A stretch of DNA of 42,487 nt from Thalassobius sp. I31.1 (lineage in GTDB: Bacteria; Pseudomonadota; Alphaproteobacteria; Rhodobacterales; Rhodobacteraceae). Made by a program: the position numbers and the translations under genes. How positions within the stretch are numbered: the first letter of the stretch is position 1; every line of letters starts with the position of its first letter. Under the pieces are notes generated by a model. That model worked only from the letters and a program-made list of their open reading frames with translations, had not been told where the DNA came from and did not search any database. The DNA is taken from contig NZ_PWAA01000013.1 of NCBI RefSeq assembly GCF_003031585.1, positions 1 to 42,487 on the forward strand, in the 5' to 3' direction. This document shows, in pieces, positions 1-7,602 of the stretch.

Positions 1-1
1 C

Positions 2-106
2 GTCTGTCCAGATTTGGCCGAGGCTCTTGTCCGGAGCAACTGCCGGCACCTTGCCGCCAACACCACAAACGAAACCAGCGCAGATGCCGCTGCTGTAGGA
101 GGTTGA
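2..106 (+). CDS. possible C-terminal end of a gene running in from the left edge
   Basis: One forward frame is open from the window edge and stops four bases before the start of the next gene. It would encode the last 34 residues of a protein, ending in an Ala/Gly-rich tail. The stop codon lies inside the ribosome-binding region of the following gene, which is typical of genes co-transcribed in an element. The other two forward frames are also open over much of this short stretch, so the call is weak. No family is recognisable from the fragment. Confidence 0.25.
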   Translation, partial: VCPDLAEALVRSNCRHLAANTTNETSADAAAVGG

Positions 107-110
107 GAGT

Positions 111-365
111 ATGAACGCCTTACAGGAAGAAATGAAACGGGCGATTACTGAGGTCAACGCACCTCTGATTGCCAAAATTCATGAACTCACCGAGAAGGTG
201 GAGGCATTAAGCGGTGATCATGCAGGCGATCTACTGACGGTCGCAGAGGCCGCAAAGCTGAAACGTGTTACTGAAGACACCATTCGCCGCTGGCATCGAG
301 ACGGAAAAATCGTCAGCCAGCGTGACGGTGCCAAAATCCTTATTCCACGAAGCGCCTTAGTCTAG
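111..365 (+). CDS. small helix-turn-helix protein, excisionase-like
   Basis: 84-residue protein. Residues 1-33 look like a short coiled coil (KIHELTEKVEAL). From about residue 41 there is a MerR/excisionase-type winged HTH: LLTVAEAAKLKRVTEDTIRRW followed by a short wing and an IPRSAL ending, the usual pattern of HTH_17 DNA-binding proteins that read a recombination site. A strong GGAGG lies 7 bases before the ATG. Its last nine bases overlap, tail to tail, the end of the integrase gene on the other strand. A recombination directionality factor beside a tyrosine integrase is the standard context. It could instead be a plain regulator of the element. Confidence 0.6.
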   Translation: MNALQEEMKRAITEVNAPLIAKIHELTEKVEALSGDHAGDLLTVAEAAKLKRVTEDTIRRWHRDGKIVSQRDGAKILIPRSALV

Positions 366-1325
366 GCGCTTCGCAATATCTTCTGCACTCTCATTATAAT
401 ACACTTGCAGCATCTTGATGTCTTTGTGACCGATCATCCGGGCAAGGCTCAGAACATCCAGTTTCTTTGATAACCTCGTTACGGCTTCATGGCGGCTGTC
501 ATGAAATCGCAGCCCTTCAATCTTCGCATTATCCCTTGCCCGACGAAACAGCGCGTCCAGATTGGCCGAGGACATGTTGAAATATGTGGGCGCTTCGGGC
601 AGAGCCTCAAGCAACTCAACAGCGGCAAGCGATAACGGCACTTTCCGGGATGTACCGTTTTTCGTTTCCAGCAAAGTTGCCACACGATTTTCCAGGCTCA
701 CCAGATCCGGTGTCAGGCTTAATATCTCCCCCGCCCTCATCCCCGTCTCAATGGCGAAGCGAAAGGCGTGAACCGCCCGTGCGATCTGCTTTGTCAAATC
801 TGTTCCAGACTGCTCAAGTAGCTTGTCCAATTCGCCTTTTTTCAGAAGTCTGTCACGGGACCGGGGTTTTGAAGGTTTGCGCACATCGGACAGAGGGTTA
901 ATTTTAATTAGGCCCCATTCTTTCCTCGCAACGGTCAAAACCGCCGACATAAGGTTCATCTCCCTAATGACAGTGCCAGCAGAAACTTCTGTCAAACGCC
1001 TGTCACGCCATTCAGAGAAAATCAGTGGGGATAGTTCTGCTAATTGGGTTTTCGCAAGTTCATCCCGCCTGAATGCTTCAAGGCGGAGAATTTCCCAACG
1101 CGCCCCTTTTCGCTTTGGTGATACCTGCCTTGCGTAACGGTCAAAGAGTTCACCAAGTTTGCCTGACGCATTCTCTGCACCCTCTCCCTCAGCAATCAAA
1201 AATTCCTGACGTGTGGCCCAGTCTTTTGCCGCCGCTTTCGTTGGAAAGCTCTTTGCCCGCCGAATCCCGTCACGTGCGACTTGCGCCTGCCACTTACCGG
1301 ATGCTAGTTTTTTGAAGGTCGCCAC
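357..1325 (-). CDS. tyrosine-type site-specific integrase
   Basis: 322-residue phage/island integrase that would recombine the element with a chromosomal attachment site. An N-terminal AP2/arm-binding-like region is followed by a SAM-like core-binding domain (about residues 55-145) and the catalytic domain (about 155-322). Catalytic residues can be placed: Arg197 in GMRAGE, a beta-hairpin Lys222, His275 and Arg278 in HDSRHE, His300 in MIGHKD, and the nucleophile Tyr309 or Tyr310 in LQVYYNES. The set looks complete. The gene starts about 160 bases from the 3' end of tRNA-Leu, the common tRNA-targeting arrangement, so the element lies to the left and continues outside the window. The distal attachment site is not visible. 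Confidence 0.92.
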   Translation of the reverse strand: MATFKKLASGKWQAQVARDGIRRAKSFPTKAAAKDWATRQEFLIAEGEGAENASGKLGELFDRYARQVSPKRKGARWEILRLEAFRRDELAKTQLAELSPLIFSEWRDRRLTEVSAGTVIREMNLMSAVLTVARKEWGLIKINPLSDVRKPSKPRSRDRLLKKGELDKLLEQSGTDLTKQIARAVHAFRFAIETGMRAGEILSLTPDLVSLENRVATLLETKNGTSRKVPLSLAAVELLEALPEAPTYFNMSSANLDALFRRARDNAKIEGLRFHDSRHEAVTRLSKKLDVLSLARMIGHKDIKMLQVYYNESAEDIAKRLD

Positions 1326-1350
1326 GCTGCATTATCCCAATACGATCTGT

Positions 1351-1375
1351 CGTAAAATCGTAATTTCGTCGTAAT
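1351..1375. repeat. three direct TCGTAA hexamers between integrase and tRNA
   Basis: TCGTAA occurs at 1351-1356, 1359-1364 and 1370-1375, in the gap between the integrase start and tRNA-Leu. Closely spaced direct repeats here are where integrase arm-type sites or excisionase sites normally lie. They could also be operators for the integrase promoter. The assignment is inferred from position only. Confidence 0.35.
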
Positions 1376-1487
1376 GCAATGTCAATTTCACATATCGTTC
1401 TGCGTACGTTCACATGTGTTCCGCACTACAAAATAAGACGAAATGTCGTGTATTATATGCGTTTGTGTGTGTTTCTATGTGATTTAG

Positions 1488-1573
1488 TGGTGCCCAAGGT
1501 GGGACTCGAACCCACACGCTGTTACCAGCGGGGGATTTTGAATCCCCTGCGTCTACCATTCCGCCACTCGGGC
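1488..1573 (-). tRNA. tRNA-Leu (anticodon CAA)
   Basis: The reverse strand folds as an 86-base class II tRNA. The acceptor stem is GCCCGAG paired with CTTGGGC, there is a long variable arm, the T-loop is GGTTCGAGTCC, and CCA is genome-encoded. The anticodon stem GGGGA/TCCCC encloses the loop TTCAAAA, giving anticodon CAA. Its 3' end faces the integrase, so it is the probable attachment gene. The intact 3' half means any insertion restored the tRNA. Confidence 0.95.
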
Positions 1574-1813
1574 CTGTTGCGTACAACAGATGGTCACGAT
1601 GTATCTGCACAGGGAAACAGGGTCAATCTGCAATCTGATCACAAGACAGAAAAACATCCATTTTTCCCGATACACCTTAACCAGTTTCCAAATCACTTTT
1701 TGCAATCAGTGATTTAATCTGGCCAGAATGACCGTGAATACGTTAAGCTGTTGTTAATCACGAGGCGCCAGAAGGCGCCCGGGCAGTACATACGGTAAAT
1801 TACAGGTATCCAG

Positions 1814-2878
1814 ATGGCGGTCATCGCAACATTTCTGGCGATGCCCCTGTCGGCATTCAGCAACCGCCCGGGCGGAAACCAGAACGACATCTTTGTGGCG
1901 TCAAATACTGACCCGGCTAATTTTCTGACGGTTACCATTGATGACGATGACACCACGCTGGATGGTGACACGAACACCAACGAAACCCCGGATGATCCAA
2001 CCCAGATCGCGACAATTACAGATGCCACAGGGGCATTTGTTGACAGTGATGCCTGCTATGTGGAATGGACAGCCACCTATACCGGCGCAAATGGCCATGT
2101 CATTGAAGTCTGGCGTATTGAACTTGATAACAATACCCGCGTCTTCGCCATGTCCGAAATCCCTGCTGTCGGGGTCACTTATTCAACAACAGTCAAAGAC
2201 AGCAGCGTCACGGGCCTTGATCCGGCTTCCCTGCCCCAATTGCCTTGCTTTACCGTTGGTACACGTATCGAAACCCGGTTTGGGCCGCAGTGTATTGAAA
2301 CACTGACCCCGGGGGATCTTGTAAAAACAGCAGGCGGCGGGTTGCAGCCTGTGAAATGGATCGGGCGCAGAAAGCTGACATCCTGTGAACTGCAGGCACA
2401 TCCTCATCTGCGCCCTGTTCGTATCACGGCAGGCGCTATGGGCAATGGCTTGCCTGTGTGTGATCTTCTGGTCTCCCGCCAGCACCGGATGCTGATCAGC
2501 TCACCAATTGCGAAACGCATGTTCGGCACAGATGATGTTCTGGTCGCCGCAATCAAGCTGACAGAATTGCCCGGGATATATCTGGATCAGGATGTTCGCG
2601 AGATTGAATATATTCACCTTCTGTTTGACAGCCATGAGATCATATTTGCCGAAGGCTCCCCATCAGAAAGCCTTTATACCGGTGTCGAAGCCATGAAGTC
2701 CGTGCCGGAAGCTGCACGCCAGGAAATTTATACGCTTTTCCCGGGGCTCAAGTCAGGGGCAATCCCGGAAAGCGCCCGTCCGATCCCATCCGGGCGGCGG
2801 CAGAAACAACTGGTTCAACGTCACCTGCGCAATCGCAAACCTTTAATTGCGGATTATAGCACCTCAAAATCTGCATAA
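1814..2878 (+). CDS. Hint (Hedgehog/intein) domain protein
   Basis: 354-residue protein. Residues 1-140 are acidic and Thr-rich (a DDDDTTLDGDTNTNE stretch), like type I secretion passengers. A Hint domain of the kind common in Rhodobacteraceae secreted proteins follows: it opens at Cys145 in CFTVGTRIET, continues with TPGDLV and VKWIGRR, then has the conserved SRQHRML block near residue 224, and ends around residue 290 after LFDSHEIIFAEG. A basic tail follows. Hint domains of this class may self-cleave at the N-terminal Cys. No classical signal peptide or transporter gene is adjacent. ATG 1814 is preceded by AGGT six bases upstream and is the first in-frame ATG after a stop. Confidence 0.8.
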   Translation: MAVIATFLAMPLSAFSNRPGGNQNDIFVASNTDPANFLTVTIDDDDTTLDGDTNTNETPDDPTQIATITDATGAFVDSDACYVEWTATYTGANGHVIEVWRIELDNNTRVFAMSEIPAVGVTYSTTVKDSSVTGLDPASLPQLPCFTVGTRIETRFGPQCIETLTPGDLVKTAGGGLQPVKWIGRRKLTSCELQAHPHLRPVRITAGAMGNGLPVCDLLVSRQHRMLISSPIAKRMFGTDDVLVAAIKLTELPGIYLDQDVREIEYIHLLFDSHEIIFAEGSPSESLYTGVEAMKSVPEAARQEIYTLFPGLKSGAIPESARPIPSGRRQKQLVQRHLRNRKPLIADYSTSKSA

Positions 2879-2985
2879 AGTCGCTTCATACGCCGTTTGC
2901 GACCAGGATTATGCCGCCCGCGGGGTGTCTGTTCCGGCCTGCCCTGGTATGCTGGCACAAAGACGCGACTTACAGGCAGGCCAGT

Positions 2986-5046
2986 ATGACCACCGAAAAC
3001 ACCAATGATCCGCTCGTCATTTTCACCCCTTCCGGCAAACGCGGACATTTCCCAGAGGGAACCCCGGTTCTGACCGCAGCGCGGCAGCTGGGTGTTGACC
3101 TTGATTCCGTCTGTGGCGGGCGTGGGATCTGTTCCAAATGTCAGGTTGAACCATCCTTCGGGGAATTCCCGAAACATGGTGTGACCGTGGCGGATGACGC
3201 CCTGTCTGAATTCAACAAAGTTGAACAGCGCTATGATGACAAACGCGGCCTGCAAAAAGGCCGTCGTCTGGGGTGTCAGGCGACCATTCAGTCCGATGTC
3301 GTGATCGACGTGCCCGCCGGCAGCCAGGTGCACCGTCAGGTGGTCCGCAAACGTGCCGAAGCCCGTGACATCACCATCAACCCCGCCGTACGCCGGTACT
3401 ATGTTGAGGTTGAAGAACCCGATATGCATGAACCGTCCGGTGATCTGGAACGCCTGCGCCAGGCGCTTGAGAAAAACTTTGGTATCAAAGGTGTAGATGC
3501 CGACCTTCATGTTCTGCAAACCCTGCAACCAATCCTGCGCAAAGGCGACTGGAAAGTCACCTGTGCGGTTTCAACCGGCATCACAGAAGGCACCGGTGCC
3601 GAGAAACCTGCCATTCTTCAGGTCTGGCCCGGCTATACCGAAACGCCTCTGTACGGCCTTGCTGTTGACCTTGGATCCACCACCATCGCGGCGCATCTGT
3701 GTGACATGACCACCGGCGAAGTTGTGGCGTCTTCCGGCATTATGAACCCGCAGATCCGTTTCGGCGAAGATCTGATGAGCCGCGTCAGCTATTCCATGAT
3801 GAACGAAGGCGGCGCTGCCGAAATGACCCGCGCGGTGCGCGAAGGTATGAATGCGCTGTTCACCCAGATCGCGATTGAAGCTGAAATCGGCACAGATCAG
3901 ATCATGGATGTGGTCTTTGTGATGAACCCGGTGATGCACCACCTCTTCCTGGGCATTGATCCTTATGAACTTGGTCAGGCGCCCTTCGCGCTTTGCACAT
4001 CCGAAGCCCTGTCCGTCCGGGCCTCCACCCTTGGCCTGACCATCCACCCATCTGCCCGCGCCTATATCCTGCCGTCTATCGCAGGCCACGTGGGGGCGGA
4101 TGCCGCCGCTGTGACCCTGTCCGAGGCACCGGATAAATCCGAAGACCTGGTTCTGCTGGTTGACGTGGGCACCAATGCGGAAATTCAGCTGGGCAATAAG
4201 GATACGGTCTACGCTTGTTCCTCGCCCACCGGTCCGGCCTTTGAAGGCGCGCAGATTTCATCTGGTCAGCGCGCGGCCCCGGGCGCGATTGAACGCGTGG
4301 AAATCAACCCCGACACCAAAGAACCCCGCTTCCGCGTGATCGGATCTGAGATCTGGTCTGATGAACCTGGCTTTGCTGAATCTGTCGCCACCAGCGGCAT
4401 TTCCGGCATCTGCGGGTCCGGCATCATTGAGGCCGTTGCCGAAATGCGCATGGCCGGTATCCTGGATGCCTCCGGCCTGATTGGCTCTGCCGAACAGGTT
4501 GGCACGCCCCGCTGTTTCCTTGATGGTCGCACCAATTCCTACATGCTCTGGGATGGTTCTGCCGAGGGCGGCCCGGTGATTTCGGTCACCAACCCTGACA
4601 TCCGTGCGATCCAGATGGCGAAAGCCGCGCTTTATTCCGGCGCACGCCTGCTGATGGATAAATTCGGAACAGACACGGTGGATCGCGTCGTTCTGGCCGG
4701 TGCCTTTGGTGCCCATATCAGCCCGAAACATGCGATGGTTCTGGGCATGATCCCGGATTGCGAAATCGACAAGGTCACAAGCGCGGGCAACGCCGCCGGT
4801 ACAGGGGCGCGCATCGCGCTTCTGAACGTCGCCGCCCGTGGTGAGATTGAGGAAATCGTTCGCAATATCATCAAGATCGAAACCGCAGTAGAGCCCAGCT
4901 TCCAAAGCCATTTCGTCAACGCCAGTGCGATCCCGAATTCATCCGATCCTTTCCCGATCCTCGGAACCCATGTCACCCTGCCGGATGTGAACTTCAACAC
5001 CGGTGGCGGCGATGGCGGTGGTCGCCGCCGCAGACGTCGCGGATAA
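2986..5046 (+). CDS. ferredoxin/ASKHA-domain corrinoid-activation protein (RACo/RamA-like, DUF4445)
   Basis: 686-residue cytoplasmic protein. An N-terminal 2Fe-2S ferredoxin domain has ligands Cys43, Cys49, Cys52 and Cys97 (CGGRGICSKC and later LGCQA). A central linker domain precedes a C-terminal ASKHA-type ATPase fold with AVDLGSTTI, LLVDVGTNAEIQLG, GICGSG and LAGAFGAHI phosphate-binding blocks. Known relatives (RACo, RamA) reductively activate the cobalt of corrinoid methyltransferases at the cost of ATP. The usual methyltransferase and corrinoid-protein genes are not adjacent, so it would act in trans. The tail is Gly-rich then poly-Arg, an odd extension that could bind nucleic acid or be spurious. 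ATG 2986 was chosen because the preceding in-frame codons do not look like protein; a start at 2911 is possible. Confidence 0.88.
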   Translation: MTTENTNDPLVIFTPSGKRGHFPEGTPVLTAARQLGVDLDSVCGGRGICSKCQVEPSFGEFPKHGVTVADDALSEFNKVEQRYDDKRGLQKGRRLGCQATIQSDVVIDVPAGSQVHRQVVRKRAEARDITINPAVRRYYVEVEEPDMHEPSGDLERLRQALEKNFGIKGVDADLHVLQTLQPILRKGDWKVTCAVSTGITEGTGAEKPAILQVWPGYTETPLYGLAVDLGSTTIAAHLCDMTTGEVVASSGIMNPQIRFGEDLMSRVSYSMMNEGGAAEMTRAVREGMNALFTQIAIEAEIGTDQIMDVVFVMNPVMHHLFLGIDPYELGQAPFALCTSEALSVRASTLGLTIHPSARAYILPSIAGHVGADAAAVTLSEAPDKSEDLVLLVDVGTNAEIQLGNKDTVYACSSPTGPAFEGAQISSGQRAAPGAIERVEINPDTKEPRFRVIGSEIWSDEPGFAESVATSGISGICGSGIIEAVAEMRMAGILDASGLIGSAEQVGTPRCFLDGRTNSYMLWDGSAEGGPVISVTNPDIRAIQMAKAALYSGARLLMDKFGTDTVDRVVLAGAFGAHISPKHAMVLGMIPDCEIDKVTSAGNAAGTGARIALLNVAARGEIEEIVRNIIKIETAVEPSFQSHFVNASAIPNSSDPFPILGTHVTLPDVNFNTGGGDGGGRRRRRRG

Positions 5047-5053
5047 CACAGAT

Positions 5054-5080
5054 AAAGCCCCCGTTTCGGGGGCTTTTATT
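5054..5080 (+). terminator. rho-independent terminator after the ASKHA gene
   Basis: AAAGCCCCC and GGGGGCTTTT form a perfect GC-rich hairpin with a small loop, followed by a T-rich run, starting eight bases after the stop codon. It separates the gene from tRNA-Gly. Confidence 0.9.
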
Positions 5081-5125
5081 TTGCCAGCGGTTACTTGACC
5101 TTCTCTGGAAGCTGTCATACTCCGT

Positions 5126-5206
<81 letters not shown>

Positions 5207-5225
5207 TCTCACTTGATTGCCTGAC

Positions 5226-5723
5226 TTATTCGTCGACACAGATGTTGTTCAGACCGTGATGCTTATTGTTATACTCGCAGATTAACTGATCTGTGAGTGG
5301 ATCGCAGTTGCTTGTCTGAACCGCATTTTCAAATATGCGTTGTATTTCCTCGGCACTTTGATCATCGGTTTCGCGTATTGTGCCATCCTCAAATCTGACT
5401 AGTCCGGGATGATAAAAGATGTGGGAAATCTGGCCACCCCGTCGTGCGTCCGCATAAATGACTGCATATGGGCTGTTGAGATCGGCCCGTTCCGTCTCCT
5501 GAAAGGCAAACGGGTCAATAAGTGTTTTTTCATCCAATTCGAAATGACAAAAATGCGGCACCATAACGCCGTAAAGTTCAGAACTTGCATCTGAATGCTC
5601 GGTGTAAGCCGCGAAAGTGCAGTTTGAGCCAAGTGAATATTGTATATTCAGGCTTTCTGCGCTGCCAATTGCGGGGAAAACAATCAACAGAAGACTATAG
5701 AATAACCCTGATCTTATTCTCAT
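5226..5723 (-). CDS. small exported protein of unknown function
   Basis: 165-residue protein with a good signal peptide: MRIRSG, a hydrophobic stretch (LFYSLLLIVFPAI), then a GSA-ES cleavage site. The mature part has five cysteines, including a Cys pair near the C-terminus (SNCDPLTDQLICEY) and a final NNICVDE, so disulfides in the periplasm are likely. The family is not recognised. The start at 5723 is favoured over 5765 because it begins the signal peptide exactly and has AAGGTA 8 bases upstream. It is transcribed alone, convergent with tRNA-Gly. Confidence 0.65.
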   Translation of the reverse strand: MRIRSGLFYSLLLIVFPAIGSAESLNIQYSLGSNCTFAAYTEHSDASSELYGVMVPHFCHFELDEKTLIDPFAFQETERADLNSPYAVIYADARRGGQISHIFYHPGLVRFEDGTIRETDDQSAEEIQRIFENAVQTSNCDPLTDQLICEYNNKHHGLNNICVDE

Positions 5724-6030
5724 GCGGTTCTTACCTTCAGCCGAAAATCTGTATGGGGGCTGCATGCTGTTTGCCCAGGCAGATACTTACCATGTAATCT
5801 TGTGCAGTTATAAGACGGGCTGTTTCTGCTGATGGTTTCAAGACTGGACATCATTCATTTACCGTACATGGCACATGATCGGTGTGCCGGTTTTAATCAG
5901 GCGGCTATGAGAAAACACACGGTGCATTCCCGGGTTAACTTTCCCCCCGGAACGGAGACATCTCAGCGGTGGCATTTTGATGAGAAATGCACTTGCAGAA
6001 GCTTTCCCCGTACCATGTGCGTAAGCCACA
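5724..6030. other. intergenic stretch without a supported gene
   Basis: About 300 bases lie between the small exported protein and the AsnC-type regulator. Overlapping open frames on both strands here show no domain, signal peptide or convincing ribosome-binding site. I see no hairpin strong enough to call a terminator. It presumably holds the promoter of the exported-protein gene. Confidence 0.5.
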
Positions 6031-6507
6031 TCAGGTCTCATCCGGGTCGTCTACAGGGATGCTCAGCCCGACTTTCTTACGTCCCATGACAACCGATGTC
6101 CGGAAACGGCGCACATTTGAATTGTCAAAGAACAGACGTTTTGTGAGTTCCTGAAAATCATCCATATCCCTGGCTGTGCAGATCAGGCAAAAATCCGCAT
6201 CCCCCGTGATGTAATAGCATTGCTGCACCATCGGCTCTGCCTGGATCTGGCGCGAAAATGCGTCCAGCTGGTCCTGGCGTTCACGTTCCATTTCCACCAT
6301 GACAACAAAGCTCATGGCGACGCCCAGTTTCTTCGGGTCGACAATCGCAACTTCCGACACCAAGACCCCCGCCGCTTTCATCGCCTTCAGCCGCCGCTGT
6401 ACAGAAGCCACAGACAGGCCTGTTTCTGCGGCCAGGGCTTCAAGACCCGGTTTTGCGTCAAGCTGCATCCGGCGCAGCAATATCCTGTCATATTGATCAA
6501 ACTTCAT
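6031..6507 (-). CDS. AsnC/Lrp-family transcriptional regulator
   Basis: 158-residue regulator. An N-terminal winged HTH (about residues 4-60; LAAETGLSVASVQRRLKAM is the recognition region) precedes a C-terminal RAM/AsnC ligand-binding domain with the typical CYYITGDADFCL core. Family members bind an amino acid or related small molecule and commonly control a divergent catabolic gene. Here the divergent neighbours are a PLP ammonia-lyase and an amidohydrolase, so it probably senses their substrate (inference). ATG 6507 was chosen because MKFDQYDRILL is the family start and GGGGAT lies just upstream; the longer form adds 11 unlikely residues. Confidence 0.88.
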   Translation of the reverse strand: MKFDQYDRILLRRMQLDAKPGLEALAAETGLSVASVQRRLKAMKAAGVLVSEVAIVDPKKLGVAMSFVVMVEMERERQDQLDAFSRQIQAEPMVQQCYYITGDADFCLICTARDMDDFQELTKRLFFDNSNVRRFRTSVVMGRKKVGLSIPVDDPDET

Positions 6508-6554
6508 ATCAGATCCCCGCTGTGTGAGAAACTTTCCCACAAATCACCCCCAAA

Positions 6555-6570
6555 TGATCATAATTCATCA
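6555..6570. promoter_or_regulatory. imperfect dyad in the divergent AsnC/ammonia-lyase promoter region
   Basis: TGATCATAATTCATCA has matching TGAT/ATCA ends and an AT-rich centre, the general form of Lrp/AsnC sites. It lies in the 87-base gap between the two divergent genes. Assignment to this regulator is inference from position. Confidence 0.3.
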
Positions 6571-6594
6571 CAGCGCATTGGTACAGTTCTCTGC

Positions 6595-7602
6595 ATGACA
6601 CATGCTTTTAAACCCGACGCCTCACGGGCGCTTTCACTGCTGACAGCCTGCCCTGCATATAAACCCAGCCCCCTGACGTCCCATATGCTTCAGGGGCGTT
6701 CGCTTCTGATCAAAGACGAAACCAACCGGATGGGCCTTGGGGCCTTTAAGGCGCTGGGTGGTGTCTATGCGGTGGCCCGGCTGATCGAAGCCGAGGTCAG
6801 CCATTCTATCGCGCCCGAAGCCTTCCTGGACAATGCGGTGAAAGATGTTGCGTCCGGGATGACATTTGTCTGTGCCAGTGCCGGCAATCACGGGATGGCG
6901 GTTGCGGCAGGTGCCCGCCTTTTTGGGGCAAAGGCCCGTATTCATCTTGCCCATACTGTTCCTGAAGATTTTGCCATGCGCCTGAAAGACAAAGGTGCGG
7001 ACGTGGTGCGATCCGGCGATGATTACGAAGCCAGCGTCGCCGCCGCCATTGCAGACGCGGACAGCAGCGGGGCAACCCATCTCGCGGATGGGTCCTGGCC
7101 GGGGTATACTGAACCACCCCGCCTTGTGATGGAAGGTTACACGGTTATCGCGGAAGAAATGCGTCAGTCGCTGGAAGCCTCTGGCACCTGGCCCACCCAT
7201 GTTTACCTGCAAGCCGGTGTCGGCGGCCTTGCGGCGGCCGTTGCTTCGGTCATTCGCGAGACCTGGACAGTTCAGCCAAAGATCATTGTTGTCGAACCTG
7301 TTGCGGCCCCCTGCCTGAAAGAAAGCGCCGCCGCAGGCCGTATTCTGACGGTTGAAGGTCCGGTGTCTGACATGGGACGCCTCGATTGCAAAACGCCATC
7401 AATGCTGGCGCTTGAAGTGCTGCAGGACTATGCGGACGCCTGGGTTACCATCAGCGATGCCCAAGCGGCGGAGGCGGTAAAACAGGCGGAAAGCCTTGGC
7501 ATCCCGACCTCTGCATCAGGTGCTGCCGGGCTTTGCGCTTGTCTGATGGAAAATGCTGAAAGTCCGCTTGTCATTCTGTCGGAAGGGGCTGTTCAGTCAT
7601 GA
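6595..7602 (+). CDS. PLP-dependent ammonia-lyase, diaminopropionate ammonia-lyase-like
   Basis: 335-residue fold-type II PLP enzyme. Lys52 in GAFKALGG is the expected Schiff-base lysine, SAGNHGMAVA is the cofactor O3'-contact loop, and GVGGLAAAV is the phosphate-binding glycine loop. The DETNRMGLGAFKALGG block is that of diaminopropionate ammonia-lyase (DpaL/YgeX), which turns 2,3-diaminopropionate into pyruvate and two ammonia. It is shorter than the usual roughly 400 residues, mainly at the N-terminus, so a related 2-amino-3-substituted acid may be the substrate. It overlaps the next gene by ATGA and is divergent from an AsnC-type regulator. ATG 6595 is the first start giving family-like sequence; upstream in-frame codons cross the regulator gene. 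Confidence 0.8.
   Translation: MTHAFKPDASRALSLLTACPAYKPSPLTSHMLQGRSLLIKDETNRMGLGAFKALGGVYAVARLIEAEVSHSIAPEAFLDNAVKDVASGMTFVCASAGNHGMAVAAGARLFGAKARIHLAHTVPEDFAMRLKDKGADVVRSGDDYEASVAAAIADADSSGATHLADGSWPGYTEPPRLVMEGYTVIAEEMRQSLEASGTWPTHVYLQAGVGGLAAAVASVIRETWTVQPKIIVVEPVAAPCLKESAAAGRILTVEGPVSDMGRLDCKTPSMLALEVLQDYADAWVTISDAQAAEAVKQAESLGIPTSASGAAGLCACLMENAESPLVILSEGAVQS

Noticed and set aside
1379-1717. Forward open frame of 112 codons across tRNA-Leu
   Set aside because: It reads through the antisense of the tRNA and has no domain or ribosome-binding site.
5832-6089. Forward open frame of 85 codons before the AsnC gene
   Set aside because: It overlaps the end of the AsnC-type gene, has no recognisable domain and no signal; treated as chance.
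6220-6594. Longer N-terminus for the ammonia-lyase from 6220
   Set aside because: The extra 125 codons lie over the opposite-strand AsnC gene and do not resemble the lyase family.
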